A stretch of 29,718 bases of DNA from an uncultured Collinsella sp. Lineage in GTDB: Bacteria > Actinomycetota > Coriobacteriia > Coriobacteriales > Coriobacteriaceae. Both the position numbers and the translations under genes were made by a program. The stretch lies in assembly GCA_900757235.1 (NCBI GenBank), contig CAAENB010000057.1, positions 1 to 29,718 of the forward strand, written 5' to 3'. The notes beneath the pieces are model-generated. The model made no database searches. It had not been told where the DNA came from and worked only from the letters and a program-made list of their open reading frames with translations. Of the stretch, positions 16,601-23,734 are shown piece by piece (positions within the stretch are counted from its first letter, which is position 1; each line of letters begins with the position of its first letter).

Positions 16601-17550
16601 TCGACCCAAGTCTGAGTCTTGCCCTGGGCATCGCGACCAATGACGGTCACATTTGCGGCAACCTGGTCCTTAACAACGGGAGTAGTGCTACCACCCGTGT
16701 AGGCAAACTCAATCTTCTGCCCCTGGGTGAGCTTGACGCCGCTCGCGCCAACCGAGGAAGACGCGCCGTCGACGAACAGCTGCCAGTAGGCATAAGTCGC
16801 CGGATCGAAGGCAAGCGTGCGGCCATCGCTCGGGGACGTGATGCTTTCGAGGTAGAAACCGTATGCCGTGTTCGGATCGTATTTCGCCTTGAAGCCCACC
16901 TTCTGCTGCAGCTTAACGAAGGCGTCCGCAGCCGTCGAGCCCTCGTCGAGCTTGAGCTGCGTAGGTGCCACCCAGGTCTGAGCCTTGCCGTCGGCATCGG
17001 TGCCGATAATCGAGAACGAGACCTCGACTTGCTTCTTGGCGACATCGCCGGTTTCTGTCGGGTTCTCTGTCTGGACGGCAGCCGCGGCGGCAGATCCTGC
17101 TTGGCCAGTGGGCGCCGTCGAAGACTGCTCGCTCGTGGCAGGGCTCTCCCCCGTCGCCGAGCCTTCGTCGCCAGTTGCTGCCTCTGTTGTGGCGGCACTG
17201 GCTGCAGGCGCGCCCTCGGAATCCGAAACCTCGGCCTTACCCTGGTCGGCAGCACCGTCCGCGGCCCCCGTGCCCTCACTCGGTGTCGCAGCCTGAGCCA
17301 CAGCCTCGGCAATGCCCTCGGCGCCCTCGGCCCACAGCTGAGCCGGCGTGGTGCCAAAGGCCATCGCGAAGGCCAGGAATGCCACCAGGCCGCGCTTGGC
17401 TACACCGCGTGCAATCGCGCCACGGCGATGCAACGAGGCGCGCTCGCGCTCGCCCTCAAACATATCCATTTGTCCCCCATTGTCTGTACTTGGAGCGTTG
17501 CCTTGAGGCTGCCCCACGTCATCGCGCATGTTGCGCTCGAGTTCCCCCAT
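13675..17550 (-). CDS. Giant surface protein: four DUF4430 repeats, beta-propeller, InlB repeat, membrane anchor
   Basis: The 1291-residue protein starts with about 52 charged residues, then a signal-type helix (about 53-75, GLVAFLAFAMAFGTTPA) and an Ala/Thr/Glu/Ser-rich linker. Four transcobalamin-like DUF4430 repeats follow at about 173-288, 297-402, 411-518 and 527-638. Three carry a motif like SPxDGxxxxxDPAT then W-Q/H-x-Y/F-V/I-N/D-G. The second lacks that loop. A PQQ/WD40-like beta-propeller covers about 683-1065, with blades such as VYIATENELIKIDSSTGK. An InlB/Listeria-Bacteroides repeat lies at about 1067-1135 (GYTFGGWF, LYAKW). A Gly/Thr linker, a Lys/Asp/Ser tract and a C-terminal helix ending FTKRR complete it. 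No LPXTG motif is present. The ATG at 17550 has a purine-rich AAGGGGGA upstream. A cobalamin riboswitch lies in its leader. Likely a B12-capture surface protein. Confidence 0.85.
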   Translation of the reverse strand: MGELERNMRDDVGQPQGNAPSTDNGGQMDMFEGERERASLHRRGAIARGVAKRGLVAFLAFAMAFGTTPAQLWAEGAEGIAEAVAQAATPSEGTGAADGAADQGKAEVSDSEGAPAASAATTEAATGDEGSATGESPATSEQSSTAPTGQAGSAAAAAVQTENPTETGDVAKKQVEVSFSIIGTDADGKAQTWVAPTQLKLDEGSTAADAFVKLQQKVGFKAKYDPNTAYGFYLESITSPSDGRTLAFDPATYAYWQLFVDGASSSVGASGVKLTQGQKIEFAYTGGSTTPVVKDQVAANVTVIGRDAQGKTQTWVDNAQYVVTSGSNALDLTKVALEANDIDAVVAGSFILSLKYNGVELGTPLDYSTSWQLFINGKSSDYTADNVTIHAGDTVTWFYGGWGDQLPSDSVHASVQVLGKDKDGKQQVWASTGQTSLKAGSTAKDLLEQTGLDLVTSEESWGWYLSGIKSPLDGKTYKSDPATRSYWQFYVNGKSATVGAGNYELQDGDAVTFMYAGDSDALPGQVLGSVDVIGPDVNGNNTCWGSASSVSLPEGSTAQNLIETVLKAKGVTYNGSQSGEYWFLNSINSPFDHKPYARDAATNKSWHLYINGEPSLLCANQITLKSGDKVTLAYTTDDSAMPDPDKIVVDPSATTPDWDAEWAGYGNSGNGSTVTDAKTPAQAAGLKWAFDWKAESGQQYANCSEPVIANGFVYIATENELIKIDSSTGKKVASAPLASKVSYTSRPIYTNGLIIVPLNGGAVQAITADKLICKWLTPGLTDLTQSSCTVVSDGEYVYVGSVDISYDENYNATYGNGSFARIKIATGEVSWQNIDPAEGYYWTGAALTDKYAIVPTSAGTLKCIDKTTGDVVSTMKLGAVANADCIADPSNGSTFYQMTHDGKLHVISLSAKGVLSEQKTVDLGLTNNLSAPAVSGDNLIVGGQTAKGSALVLYNLKTGKTTMVAAADGKALPAGLNGIAATPLVSVQGGKTYVYFTVNSADSKDYVNYSAGGGVYRYTLGDAEATQIYDAAGHYQYCDSPVIADASGNLYYINDSGMLFKLGAVESWTVAFNSNGGSACDTKFVATADGKLVKPADPTRDGYTFGGWFTDEACTQAYDFSTPVTADLTLYAKWTKNAVNPGGNGGSGTNGGNGGAGNGSGAGAGTGTGTGTGSGSGTKGQQAGGAIAPGQKPVTKTTVSTKTETKDNKSDKKDSDKSDKKDEKKSDKKDSKSDKKSDSKSDTGAASTTTAKKSSSASEQETGTNPLAIVGIAAGVIGLAIVGVFVFTKRR
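14036..14070 (-). repeat. Tandem hexamer repeat in the Gly-Thr linker
   Basis: AGTGCC is repeated in tandem and passes into AGCGCC copies. On the coding strand this gives alternating Gly-Thr and Gly-Ala codons (about residues 1160-1172 of the giant surface protein). Slippage would change linker length by two residues without a frameshift. Confidence 0.7.
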
Positions 17551-17551
17551 C

Positions 17552-17617
17552 GGGGTCCCCCTTCCCTCCAGAGCCCTATGCACACCGGCGGCATACGCCG
17601 CAGCCGCATGCAAGATG
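17552..17617 (-). promoter_or_regulatory. Likely expression platform of the cobalamin riboswitch
   Basis: After the aptamer the minus strand has a GCGGC-GTAT-GCCGC hairpin and then GGAGGGAAGGGGGA just ahead of the ATG. CCTCC at the 3' edge of the aptamer can pair with the GGAGG of this purine-rich site. No T-run is present. This favours control of translation by ribosome-site masking rather than by termination. Confidence 0.5.
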
Positions 17618-17785
17618 GGAGGCGATCCGACTTAACCTTAACGACTCGGGCACGTCGTCCGATCTGCGACGCGAACATCCCGAGCCAAGAGGAATTACGG
17701 TTACTGGTACAGCTGGGGACTTGCACCCCGATTCTCCCAAACGCGCAGGAAAACCGCGCATTCGTGCGTCTCCGCACCACCATCT
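17616..17785 (-). ncRNA. Cobalamin riboswitch
   Basis: On the minus strand the conserved core reads GGGAGAATCGGGGTGCAAGT, continues CCCC, and then CAGCTGTACCAGTAACCG. This is the B12-box pattern of GGGAA, GGTGcAAgTCC and a CTGT/GTAACCG-like segment. CTCGGG and CCCGAG further on form an inner stem. The 3' side has AAGTCGGATCGCC, matching the conserved AAGTCaGgAtACC end. The aptamer ends about 65 bases before the start codon of the giant DUF4430 gene. In this class, cobalamin binding normally represses the gene downstream. The edges given are estimates. Confidence 0.88.
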
Positions 17786-17794
17786 AGACCATCG

Positions 17795-17823
17795 ATTATT
17801 ACCGTCGATATGGTAGCACGCAA
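17795..17823 (-). promoter_or_regulatory. Candidate promoter of the DUF4430 operon
   Basis: On the minus strand TTGCGT (17823-17818) and AATAAT (17800-17795) are 17 bases apart, the expected spacing. They would start RNA at about 17788, right at the riboswitch edge. Confidence 0.5.
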
Positions 17824-17849
17824 AAGGGCCTCGCACGCAGGCGAAGCCC
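17822..17849 (-). terminator. Rho-independent terminator after the AarF-like gene
   Basis: On the minus strand GGGCTTCGC and GCGAGGCCC form a nine-bp stem with one wobble pair around CTGCGT and are followed by TTTTG. It overlaps the candidate promoter of the next unit by two bases. Confidence 0.85.
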
Positions 17850-17900
17850 AAGGTAAAAGCTATTGTTTGCGATAGGAAAATGCGGTGACGGTCGCAGCCT

Positions 17901-19664
17901 CTAGTGCTTGCCACCGTGACTGTTGAGCCAGATATTGCGGCCCAGCATAAGCGCCAGCACCAGCGCGCTCACGTAGCCCATAAAGCCAATGACTGGGATA
18001 CCAAACACAACCGGCTCGATGCGCGCGTAGTACACCACCGACGAACCGATAAACAGACCGGCGATCACAATTGCCATCGACATGCGGTCGATAATTCCGC
18101 CCAGCTGTCGCAGCGCCTTATCGCTGCTCATGATCTGCGTGTTCACCTTAAGCTGGCCGCGCGTGAGCATACGCGAAGCCAAGCCCAAATACTCGGCCGC
18201 CTCGAGCGAGCCTTTTGCCGCGCGATAGCTGCTCGCGGCAAGATCGCGCCCCATGTCGCGCACGCGCGCATAGGTGCTTTTCTCGTTTTTAATGTGGGTC
18301 TGGATGATCTGGATCATGTTGACGTTGGGCATGTACTCGGTCAGCAAACCCTCGAGCGTCACCATGCCACGCGCGAACATCGTCACCACGCTCGGCAGCT
18401 CAACATCGTTTTTGCGCGCCAGGTTTAGCAGCGAGGTCAAAAACTCGCCGATATCCAGATCCTTCAGGTCAAGGCCCGCAAAGTCAGCCACGATAAAGTC
18501 CAAATCGGACAAAAACGCTGAATGATCGAGCTCGGCCGAGTCGCCACGCGTCACGGCGAAGCGCATGAGCGAATCCTTGAGCTTGGGCACGTCACCCTCG
18601 GCCACGGCGAAAATCATGTCCTTGACGATACCGCAATCGTGACTCGACATGCGTCCGACCATGCCCAAGTCGATAAAGTAAACGATGCCGTCCTTGAGAA
18701 TAATGTTTCCCGCATGCGGGTCGGCATGGAAAAAGCCGTCATCGAGCACCTGCGTCGAGTAATCCTCGACGATTGCGGCACCGATCTTTTCCAAGTCATA
18801 GCCCTCGGCCACCAAGCGTTCAGGATCGGCGATCGAAATGCCGTCGACGTAGTCCATAACCACCACGTGCTCGGTGCACAGGTCCAGATAGGATTTAGGA
18901 CACGTCACGCCATGAACGCTCTTATGGAACTCGTAGAAGTCGTTGAGGTTTTTGGCCTCGGCCAAAAAGTTGGTCTCCTCGCGAAACGAGGTCCACAACT
19001 CCTCGACTACGCCGTGCAGGTCAACAAATTGATCGGTGTTGACGAACTTGGAAACGATACGCACCACCGAGCGGATGATATCGATGTCCTGTGCCATAAC
19101 CTGCTGCGCACCGGGGCGCTGCACCTTGACGGCCACGTCCTCGCCCGTCACCAGACGAGCGCGGTGCACCTGCGCGAGCGATGCGCTACCAAGCGGATTG
19201 GGGTCGATCGCATCGAACATCTCCCCCAGGCGCAGGCCGTATTCTTCTTCCAGACAACTGAGTACGACCTCGTACGGCACCGGCTCCACGTCGGAGCGCA
19301 GACGACGTAGCTCGTCGCAAAAGCGTTGCGGCAAAATCTCGGACCGGTTGGCCAGAATCTGCCCCATCTTGACGAACATGGGGCCGAGTTCCTCAAGCAG
19401 GCGGCGCAAACGAACCGGCGTAAGGTTATCCCACACACGGTACTTTTTGACCAGGCGAACAATCTGCCCGATGCGTTCGCGACGACCCGCCGGCGTGAGC
19501 TGGTATTCCTCGTCCGGCGCCATCGCGTCGGGCTCCTCGGGGACCATATCGACAGCGCGCGGCTTCTTGCGAGCGCCCGAGACGGCGGCATCGACCTCAT
19601 CGACAACCGCCGCCTCGTCACCCAAGGGATCTAGATTGTTGTAATCGGTGGTGGAATCTGCCAT
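17901..19664 (-). CDS. AarF/UbiB family ABC1 kinase-like protein
   Basis: Members are atypical kinases or ATPases tied to isoprenoid-quinone and lipid metabolism at the membrane. The 587-residue protein has an acidic N-terminal extension (about 1-55). The family motifs follow in order: KMGQ at 99-102 (the KxGQ element), GSASLAQVH at 159-167 (the Ala-rich loop), VAVKVQRPG at 177-185 with Lys180, HADPHAGN at 313-320 and IDLG at 331-334. Two hydrophobic helices at about 535-555 and 560-580 anchor the C-terminus. All expected catalytic residues are present. No clear Shine-Dalgarno site precedes the ATG, which lies eight bases after the stop of the phasin-like gene, so translation is probably coupled. 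Its substrate is unknown. Confidence 0.92.
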   Translation of the reverse strand: MADSTTDYNNLDPLGDEAAVVDEVDAAVSGARKKPRAVDMVPEEPDAMAPDEEYQLTPAGRRERIGQIVRLVKKYRVWDNLTPVRLRRLLEELGPMFVKMGQILANRSEILPQRFCDELRRLRSDVEPVPYEVVLSCLEEEYGLRLGEMFDAIDPNPLGSASLAQVHRARLVTGEDVAVKVQRPGAQQVMAQDIDIIRSVVRIVSKFVNTDQFVDLHGVVEELWTSFREETNFLAEAKNLNDFYEFHKSVHGVTCPKSYLDLCTEHVVVMDYVDGISIADPERLVAEGYDLEKIGAAIVEDYSTQVLDDGFFHADPHAGNIILKDGIVYFIDLGMVGRMSSHDCGIVKDMIFAVAEGDVPKLKDSLMRFAVTRGDSAELDHSAFLSDLDFIVADFAGLDLKDLDIGEFLTSLLNLARKNDVELPSVVTMFARGMVTLEGLLTEYMPNVNMIQIIQTHIKNEKSTYARVRDMGRDLAASSYRAAKGSLEAAEYLGLASRMLTRGQLKVNTQIMSSDKALRQLGGIIDRMSMAIVIAGLFIGSSVVYYARIEPVVFGIPVIGFMGYVSALVLALMLGRNIWLNSHGGKH

Positions 19665-19672
19665 CTGCGCTG

Positions 19673-20089
19673 CTACTCAGCCTCTTCGGTATCCTTCGCA
19701 TCGTCGGGCTCAACAGACTCGACGGGCACCGAGGTCACGTTGTCCTCGACCGAATCGACGATGTCGCGCACATGGGCCAGGAAGGCCGTGCGCTCGGGGG
19801 CGGTCATGACGCGGACGCGGGCAAGGATGAGCTCGTCGAGCACGCGCTGGGCCGCGGTCTCGCCCTGCATGCCCAAGCGCTCGGTCAGATCGGAGATGGT
19901 GCCACCGGCCTGCTCGAACATGTCGGACACACTGCGGGCGATATCGGGAGCGCCTGCGTCCTTGCGCACCTGCTCGCCCTTGGTATTAAGGTCGTCGAGA
20001 ACCTTCTTGCCGCCTTCGACAGCAACGGCGGCAGCGCCAAAGCCCACGTTAATGGCGCCGTTAACAAGCTGATCGAGTTTCATAACCAT
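19673..20089 (-). CDS. Phasin-like coiled-coil protein, partner gene of the AarF-like kinase
   Basis: The 138-residue protein has an amphipathic Gly/Ala-rich N-terminal part (about 8-28, NGAINVGFGAAAVAVEGGKK), helical and coiled-coil segments to about 115, and an acidic tail ending DDAKDTEEAE. Composition and helix pattern resemble small phasin or granule-associated proteins, but there is no diagnostic motif. GGAG six bases before the ATG at 20089 decides the start. It sits eight bases upstream of the AarF-like gene on the same strand, so the two are one operon. The pairing suggests a regulatory or adaptor role at the membrane; this is inference. Confidence 0.7.
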   Translation of the reverse strand: MVMKLDQLVNGAINVGFGAAAVAVEGGKKVLDDLNTKGEQVRKDAGAPDIARSVSDMFEQAGGTISDLTERLGMQGETAAQRVLDELILARVRVMTAPERTAFLAHVRDIVDSVEDNVTSVPVESVEPDDAKDTEEAE

Positions 20090-20188
20090 GGTTGTCTCCA
20101 ATCACAAACAACTGCATTGGCGTTCTTGTACCCAAGATTGAGCGAAAGCGACAAAGCGTTTTAGCGCTATTCAATCGACGGGAAATCC

Positions 20189-21712
20189 CTACCTCACGTT
20201 GTCGTTCATCGCGAAAGAGTTCTTCATGGCGCAGCTCGTGGTGTAGAGCACCTTGCCCAGTAGAGCATCGGTCTCCACGCGAACACGCTCGGCAAAGGCC
20301 TCATTGGCGCGTGCAAGCTCGGCAGGTACCTCGGCCTCGGGCAGAGCGGCTACGGCAGCATCGACGTCATGGATCTGCTTGTGGCCCATGCCACCGACCT
20401 TCTCCTGGTAGTCCTCCACAGCGCGGCCGCACTCATGAAAGCGGACGTCGGCCAGCGCGCCGATCAGGCGGTTGGCCCAGTAGAAGTTTTCGGACGTCAC
20501 GCGAGCCTGCGTGTCGGCATAATACTCGGGCATGGTCTCGACGTTGGCGTACAGCGGAACCAGCGCGTTAAACGAGTTGGAGCCAAAGGCCATCCACTGC
20601 ACGGCGCGGTAGGCCGGCTGCGCATAGGGGCGCAGCTGCAGCACGGCGAGCTGGCTGTTACGGTTGATGCCGATGGGACGATAGGCGCCGCGTGTGGCGG
20701 GCGTACCCTTGCTGCCGTAGCAGTCGTACTCCGTGCCCTGGTAGTGGCTCGAAAGCACGTACTTGATGTCCTCGATGGTCACCTTGCGCTCAGGCACGCG
20801 GCTCCAGGGGATGTCATCGCTCTCGGGCGTGTAGTCGGCCTCGGGACCGTCCCACACATCGCTGGGGTTAAGGCAGCGCTGCATATACCAGGCGCGCGGC
20901 GTGTTGTAGACGTGATCGCTGTCGCTGTGCGAGCCAAAGGCCTCGCGCGGGTTGAAGACCGCGGCCGGACCGTCGCCCTCGACGCCCAGCGTCAGGTCCA
21001 GATGCCACTCGGCCATCCAGGAGCGCAGGTCGGCGGAGCACATGTGGTCGGCCTGGGCGCCCTCGGCGTCATCCAGGTCAAAGCTATCGATACCCAGCTG
21101 GTTGGGCATGGTCACATAAGCGTCATCGGGCACGCGCTTGGCGATCCAGTGGTGACCGCCGATGGTCTCGAGCCACCAGATCTCGTCCACGTCGCTAAAG
21201 GCGATGCCGTTGTTCTCGTAGGTGCCATAACGCTCGAGCAGGTCACCCAGAATGCGTACGCCGTCGCGGGCGGATTTGGCATATGGCAGCACCAGGGTCA
21301 CCATGTCCTCCTCGCCCAGACCGCCGGGCTGCGCCGGAACATAGCCGTCCTCGCCCTCGTTGCCCTTGGCGGGCACGTAGTCGACGAGCGGGTCGGCGCC
21401 GCGAACGCGCTCGTTGGTGGTGAGCGTCTCGGTTGCGGACATGCCCACATTGAGCTCGTTGAAACCGGCCTCGGCCCAGATGCCGTGGCCCGGGACAACA
21501 TCGGGGACGCTCGTGTAGCGCATGGGGTTATCGGGCAGCTCAACGGTCAGGTGACTCAGGACGCTCGTGTAGACGCGCGGCTGCTCGTCGGGATGCACCA
21601 CGCGCATGCGCTTGGGCTCAAACACCCCGTTGGACGAGTCCTCGTTGCGAGCAACCAACGTCGACCCGTCGTAGCTCGCGTTCTTACCAACCAAAATCGT
21701 TGTGCACGGCAT
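20189..21712 (-). CDS. C69 family dipeptidase (PepD-like)
   Basis: C69 peptidases are N-terminal-nucleophile hydrolases that cleave dipeptides. The 507-residue protein begins MPCTTILVGK, placing Cys3 where the family nucleophile lies, so removal of the first two residues would expose it. Next come STLVARNEDS and, later, VPGHGIWAEAGFNELNVGMSAT, ENNGIAFSDVDEIWWLET and GGHHWIAKRVPDD, all in the family order. No signal peptide is present, so it acts in the cytoplasm. AAGGAGG ends six bases before the chosen ATG; an ATG two codons earlier touches that site and is unlikely. The gene is 99 bases upstream of the phasin-like gene and reads the same way. Confidence 0.93.
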   Translation of the reverse strand: MPCTTILVGKNASYDGSTLVARNEDSSNGVFEPKRMRVVHPDEQPRVYTSVLSHLTVELPDNPMRYTSVPDVVPGHGIWAEAGFNELNVGMSATETLTTNERVRGADPLVDYVPAKGNEGEDGYVPAQPGGLGEEDMVTLVLPYAKSARDGVRILGDLLERYGTYENNGIAFSDVDEIWWLETIGGHHWIAKRVPDDAYVTMPNQLGIDSFDLDDAEGAQADHMCSADLRSWMAEWHLDLTLGVEGDGPAAVFNPREAFGSHSDSDHVYNTPRAWYMQRCLNPSDVWDGPEADYTPESDDIPWSRVPERKVTIEDIKYVLSSHYQGTEYDCYGSKGTPATRGAYRPIGINRNSQLAVLQLRPYAQPAYRAVQWMAFGSNSFNALVPLYANVETMPEYYADTQARVTSENFYWANRLIGALADVRFHECGRAVEDYQEKVGGMGHKQIHDVDAAVAALPEAEVPAELARANEAFAERVRVETDALLGKVLYTTSCAMKNSFAMNDNVR

Positions 21713-21793
21713 GCGCATCCTCCTTGAGCGAAGAAATCAAACGATAACAGTGTATCGCTTCGGCGCAGAAAGGGCGAAACCGCGGCGCTGGCA

Positions 21794-22034
21794 ACCCCTG
21801 TGGTCAAAAAATGCCAAATATGAGTACTGTCACCAATTTAGTAACAGCAATTTTGCTACGTATGGGTGTCGAAAGTCTACATTTGTTCAAAAATTAGATG
21901 ATGTAATTCCTCATAGGTCCAATAAAATAAGCTCTCTATCGATAATAAATATCGTTAGAGAGCCTATTTGACCTAAAATATATGTGACTATCTTGGCAAC
22001 AGTACTCATATTTGGCATTTTTTGTCCACGGGGT
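21794..22034. repeat. AT-rich element with 30-bp terminal inverted repeats (MITE-like)
   Basis: The arms at 21801-21830 and 21999-22028 are reverse complements at 29 of 30 positions, and both hold AAAAAATGCCAAATATGAGT. Similarity continues outward as ACCCC/GGGGT with one inserted base. In the middle GCTCTCTATCGATA (21931-21944) pairs with TATCGTTAGAGAGC (21950-21963) at 13 of 14 positions, and AGGTC/GACCT pair outside that. The inside is strikingly AT-rich compared with flanking genes. It fills most of the roughly 350-base gene-free gap between the C69 peptidase and folD and has no open frame of note. No target-site duplication was recognised. Confidence 0.7.
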
Positions 22035-22066
22035 ATAGAACTAACCCCTCAAACAGCCCAAAACGC

Positions 22067-22921
22067 CTATTTCGATGCGCGCTCGGCCGCTTCGATCACG
22101 TGTTTGGCGAGGATCGCCGTCGTCACAGCGCCCACGCCGCCCGGCACGGGCGTGATGGCGTTAACGACCGGCTCCGCAGCATCAGAATCGACGTCACCCA
22201 CCAGCTTGCCAGCGGCCTCGTCCCAATTAATGCCAACATCGATGATCGTCTGGCCCTCGCGAACCGCATCCACGCCAATCGTACGTGCGCGTCCAACGGC
22301 GGCAACCACAATGTCGGCAGCACGGCACTCGGCAGCAAGGTCGTGCGTATGCGTATGGCACGTCGTCACGGTCGCATTGCTCGCCGTAAGCATGGCGGCT
22401 ACGGGACGACCAATCACCAGCGACCGACCAACAACCGCGACCTTGGCCCCATCCAGATCAACGCCGTAATGGTCCAGCAACGCCAGCACGGCCTCGGCCG
22501 TACAGGGGGCAAAACCCTCGCCACGCCCCGAAAGCGTGGTGAGCAGCGAGGCCGGCGTCATGGAGTCAACATCCTTGGCGGGATCGAGTGCCGCGGCAAC
22601 CGCATCCTCGTCAAGCCCGGCGGGCAGCGGGCGAAACATCAGGCATCCGTGAACAGCCAGGTCGGCATTGATGCCCTCGATAGCCGCCAGCAGCTCATCC
22701 TGCGAAACATCGGCAGGCAGCAACACGCGACGAGCTTCGATGCCCACCTTTTCGCAGCGTTTGAGTGCACCGCGCTCGTAGGACAGGTCGTCCTCGCGCT
22801 CGCCCACGCGAACCATGGCCAACGTCGGCACAACGCCGCGCTCACGCAAAGCCGCGCAGCGAGCAGCGAGCTCCTCAGTCAACGCGCGGGCGACGGGAGC
22901 ACCCTTCAATAGCTCGGCCAT
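22067..22921 (-). CDS. folD: FolD-type methylenetetrahydrofolate dehydrogenase lacking cyclohydrolase residues
   Basis: FolD oxidises 5,10-methylene-THF to methenyl-THF with NADP and normally also hydrolyses that to 10-formyl-THF. The 284-residue protein has the FolD opening (LLKGAPVARALTEEL), the KDVDS segment at 116-120, VVGRSLVIGRPVA, ATVTTCHTHT, INWDE and the C-terminal TPVPGGVGAVTTA. In the YxxxK active-site segment it reads YERGALKRCE (48-57), so alanine sits where the catalytic lysine (Lys56 in E. coli and human enzymes) should be. The LVQLPLP motif reads LMFRPLP, removing the conserved glutamine. Hence it is probably dehydrogenase-only. GAGGGGG five bases before the ATG at 22921 sets the start, two bases after the fchA stop. 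Confidence 0.92.
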   Translation of the reverse strand: MAELLKGAPVARALTEELAARCAALRERGVVPTLAMVRVGEREDDLSYERGALKRCEKVGIEARRVLLPADVSQDELLAAIEGINADLAVHGCLMFRPLPAGLDEDAVAAALDPAKDVDSMTPASLLTTLSGRGEGFAPCTAEAVLALLDHYGVDLDGAKVAVVGRSLVIGRPVAAMLTASNATVTTCHTHTHDLAAECRAADIVVAAVGRARTIGVDAVREGQTIIDVGINWDEAAGKLVGDVDSDAAEPVVNAITPVPGGVGAVTTAILAKHVIEAAERASK

Positions 22922-22923
22922 GG

Positions 22924-23562
22924 CTACCCCCTCTTCCTTGCGGCGTCGGCGGCGCGGCGCGCCAGCGCATCGGCGCGCGGCAGCCACGTATCCAGCAGCT
23001 CATCGCACGCCGCCTCGAGTTCCTCGGCGCGCGCCCGGTCTTTCATAGATGTGGTGTTGGCAAAGAGCGTCAGGCTCGCACCCTGCATGGCAGCGCGGCA
23101 GAACACGGCGCCGCAGGCCACGTCGGACAACAGCTGGCGCGAGCCCTTATCGGCCATGTCCTCGAGCAGCGCCAGCGCGCGGCCGCAGGCATCCATGATC
23201 CGATACGGTGGCATGGCCGCCACGTGCAACGCGTCCTGAATCGCCGCAGGTCGAGCTGGGTCCTCGCGCGGAATACCGTACGCAGCGGACACCTGGCCGT
23301 ACGCGCGAACGTCCTCGGCGACCAGGTCCACAAGTTCCTGCGCCAACTCGTCTGCCTGGGCAAATGCGCGCGTCAGGTCGTCCGCGCGATCGGCAAGCGC
23401 GGGATTAGTCGCCCCATAACGAGCAACCATCCCACAAAGCGAGGCACCCAGCGCGCCCACAAAGGCGCTCGCGCTGCCGCCGCCGGGAACCGGCTCGCGC
23501 GCGGCCAGCGCCTCGGCGAACCCGCGGCAGGTCTTGTCCATCATCTCTTGGCTCATACGCAT
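22924..23562 (-). CDS. fchA: Cyclodeaminase/cyclohydrolase family protein (FchA)
   Basis: FchA-type proteins are built like the C-terminal domain of formiminotransferase-cyclodeaminase and hydrolyse 5,10-methenyl-THF to 10-formyl-THF. The 212 residues have the conserved loop PVPGGGSASAFVGALGASL near residues 24-42, then all-helical segments with EDVRAYGQVSAAYGIPRED and VACGAVFCRAAMQGA. Its stop codon is two bases before the folD start, so the two are translationally coupled. Since that FolD lacks its cyclohydrolase residues, FchA most likely supplies this step. Start choice is ambiguous: GAGGG is four bases from the ATG at 23562 and about ten from a second at 23556. Confidence 0.9.
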   Translation of the reverse strand: MRMSQEMMDKTCRGFAEALAAREPVPGGGSASAFVGALGASLCGMVARYGATNPALADRADDLTRAFAQADELAQELVDLVAEDVRAYGQVSAAYGIPREDPARPAAIQDALHVAAMPPYRIMDACGRALALLEDMADKGSRQLLSDVACGAVFCRAAMQGASLTLFANTTSMKDRARAEELEAACDELLDTWLPRADALARRAADAARKRG

Positions 23563-23718
23563 GCACCCTCAAGTCGTATACATCGGTCGGGTGGCAACCG
23601 CCGGCCAACCGCATCGATCACATAATGGTGCTAAGTCTAGCCCATAAGTACTCGAGCGTCAGCGCACCTGGCCATCGCGGATTTCTATGACACACGATAG
23701 GCGGCAGCGACGCAAACA

Positions 23719-23734
23719 TGGGACACATGGCCCA
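23719..23734. promoter_or_regulatory. Operator-like dyad A (upstream of lipoprotein 1)
   Basis: TGGGACACATGGCCCA is an inverted repeat with one mismatched pair, of the form TGGGnCA-NN-TGnCCCA. The same sequence, differing only at the central two bases, occurs at 24674-24689 before lipoprotein 2. The rest of the 370-base gap between fchA and lipoprotein 1 has no gene I can support. Confidence 0.5.

Noticed and set aside
13486..17787. Two very long plus-strand frames opposite the DUF4430 operon
   Set aside because: They read across the antisense of a gene with clear domains and signals; Arg/Leu/Gly/Val-rich composition is typical of shadow frames.
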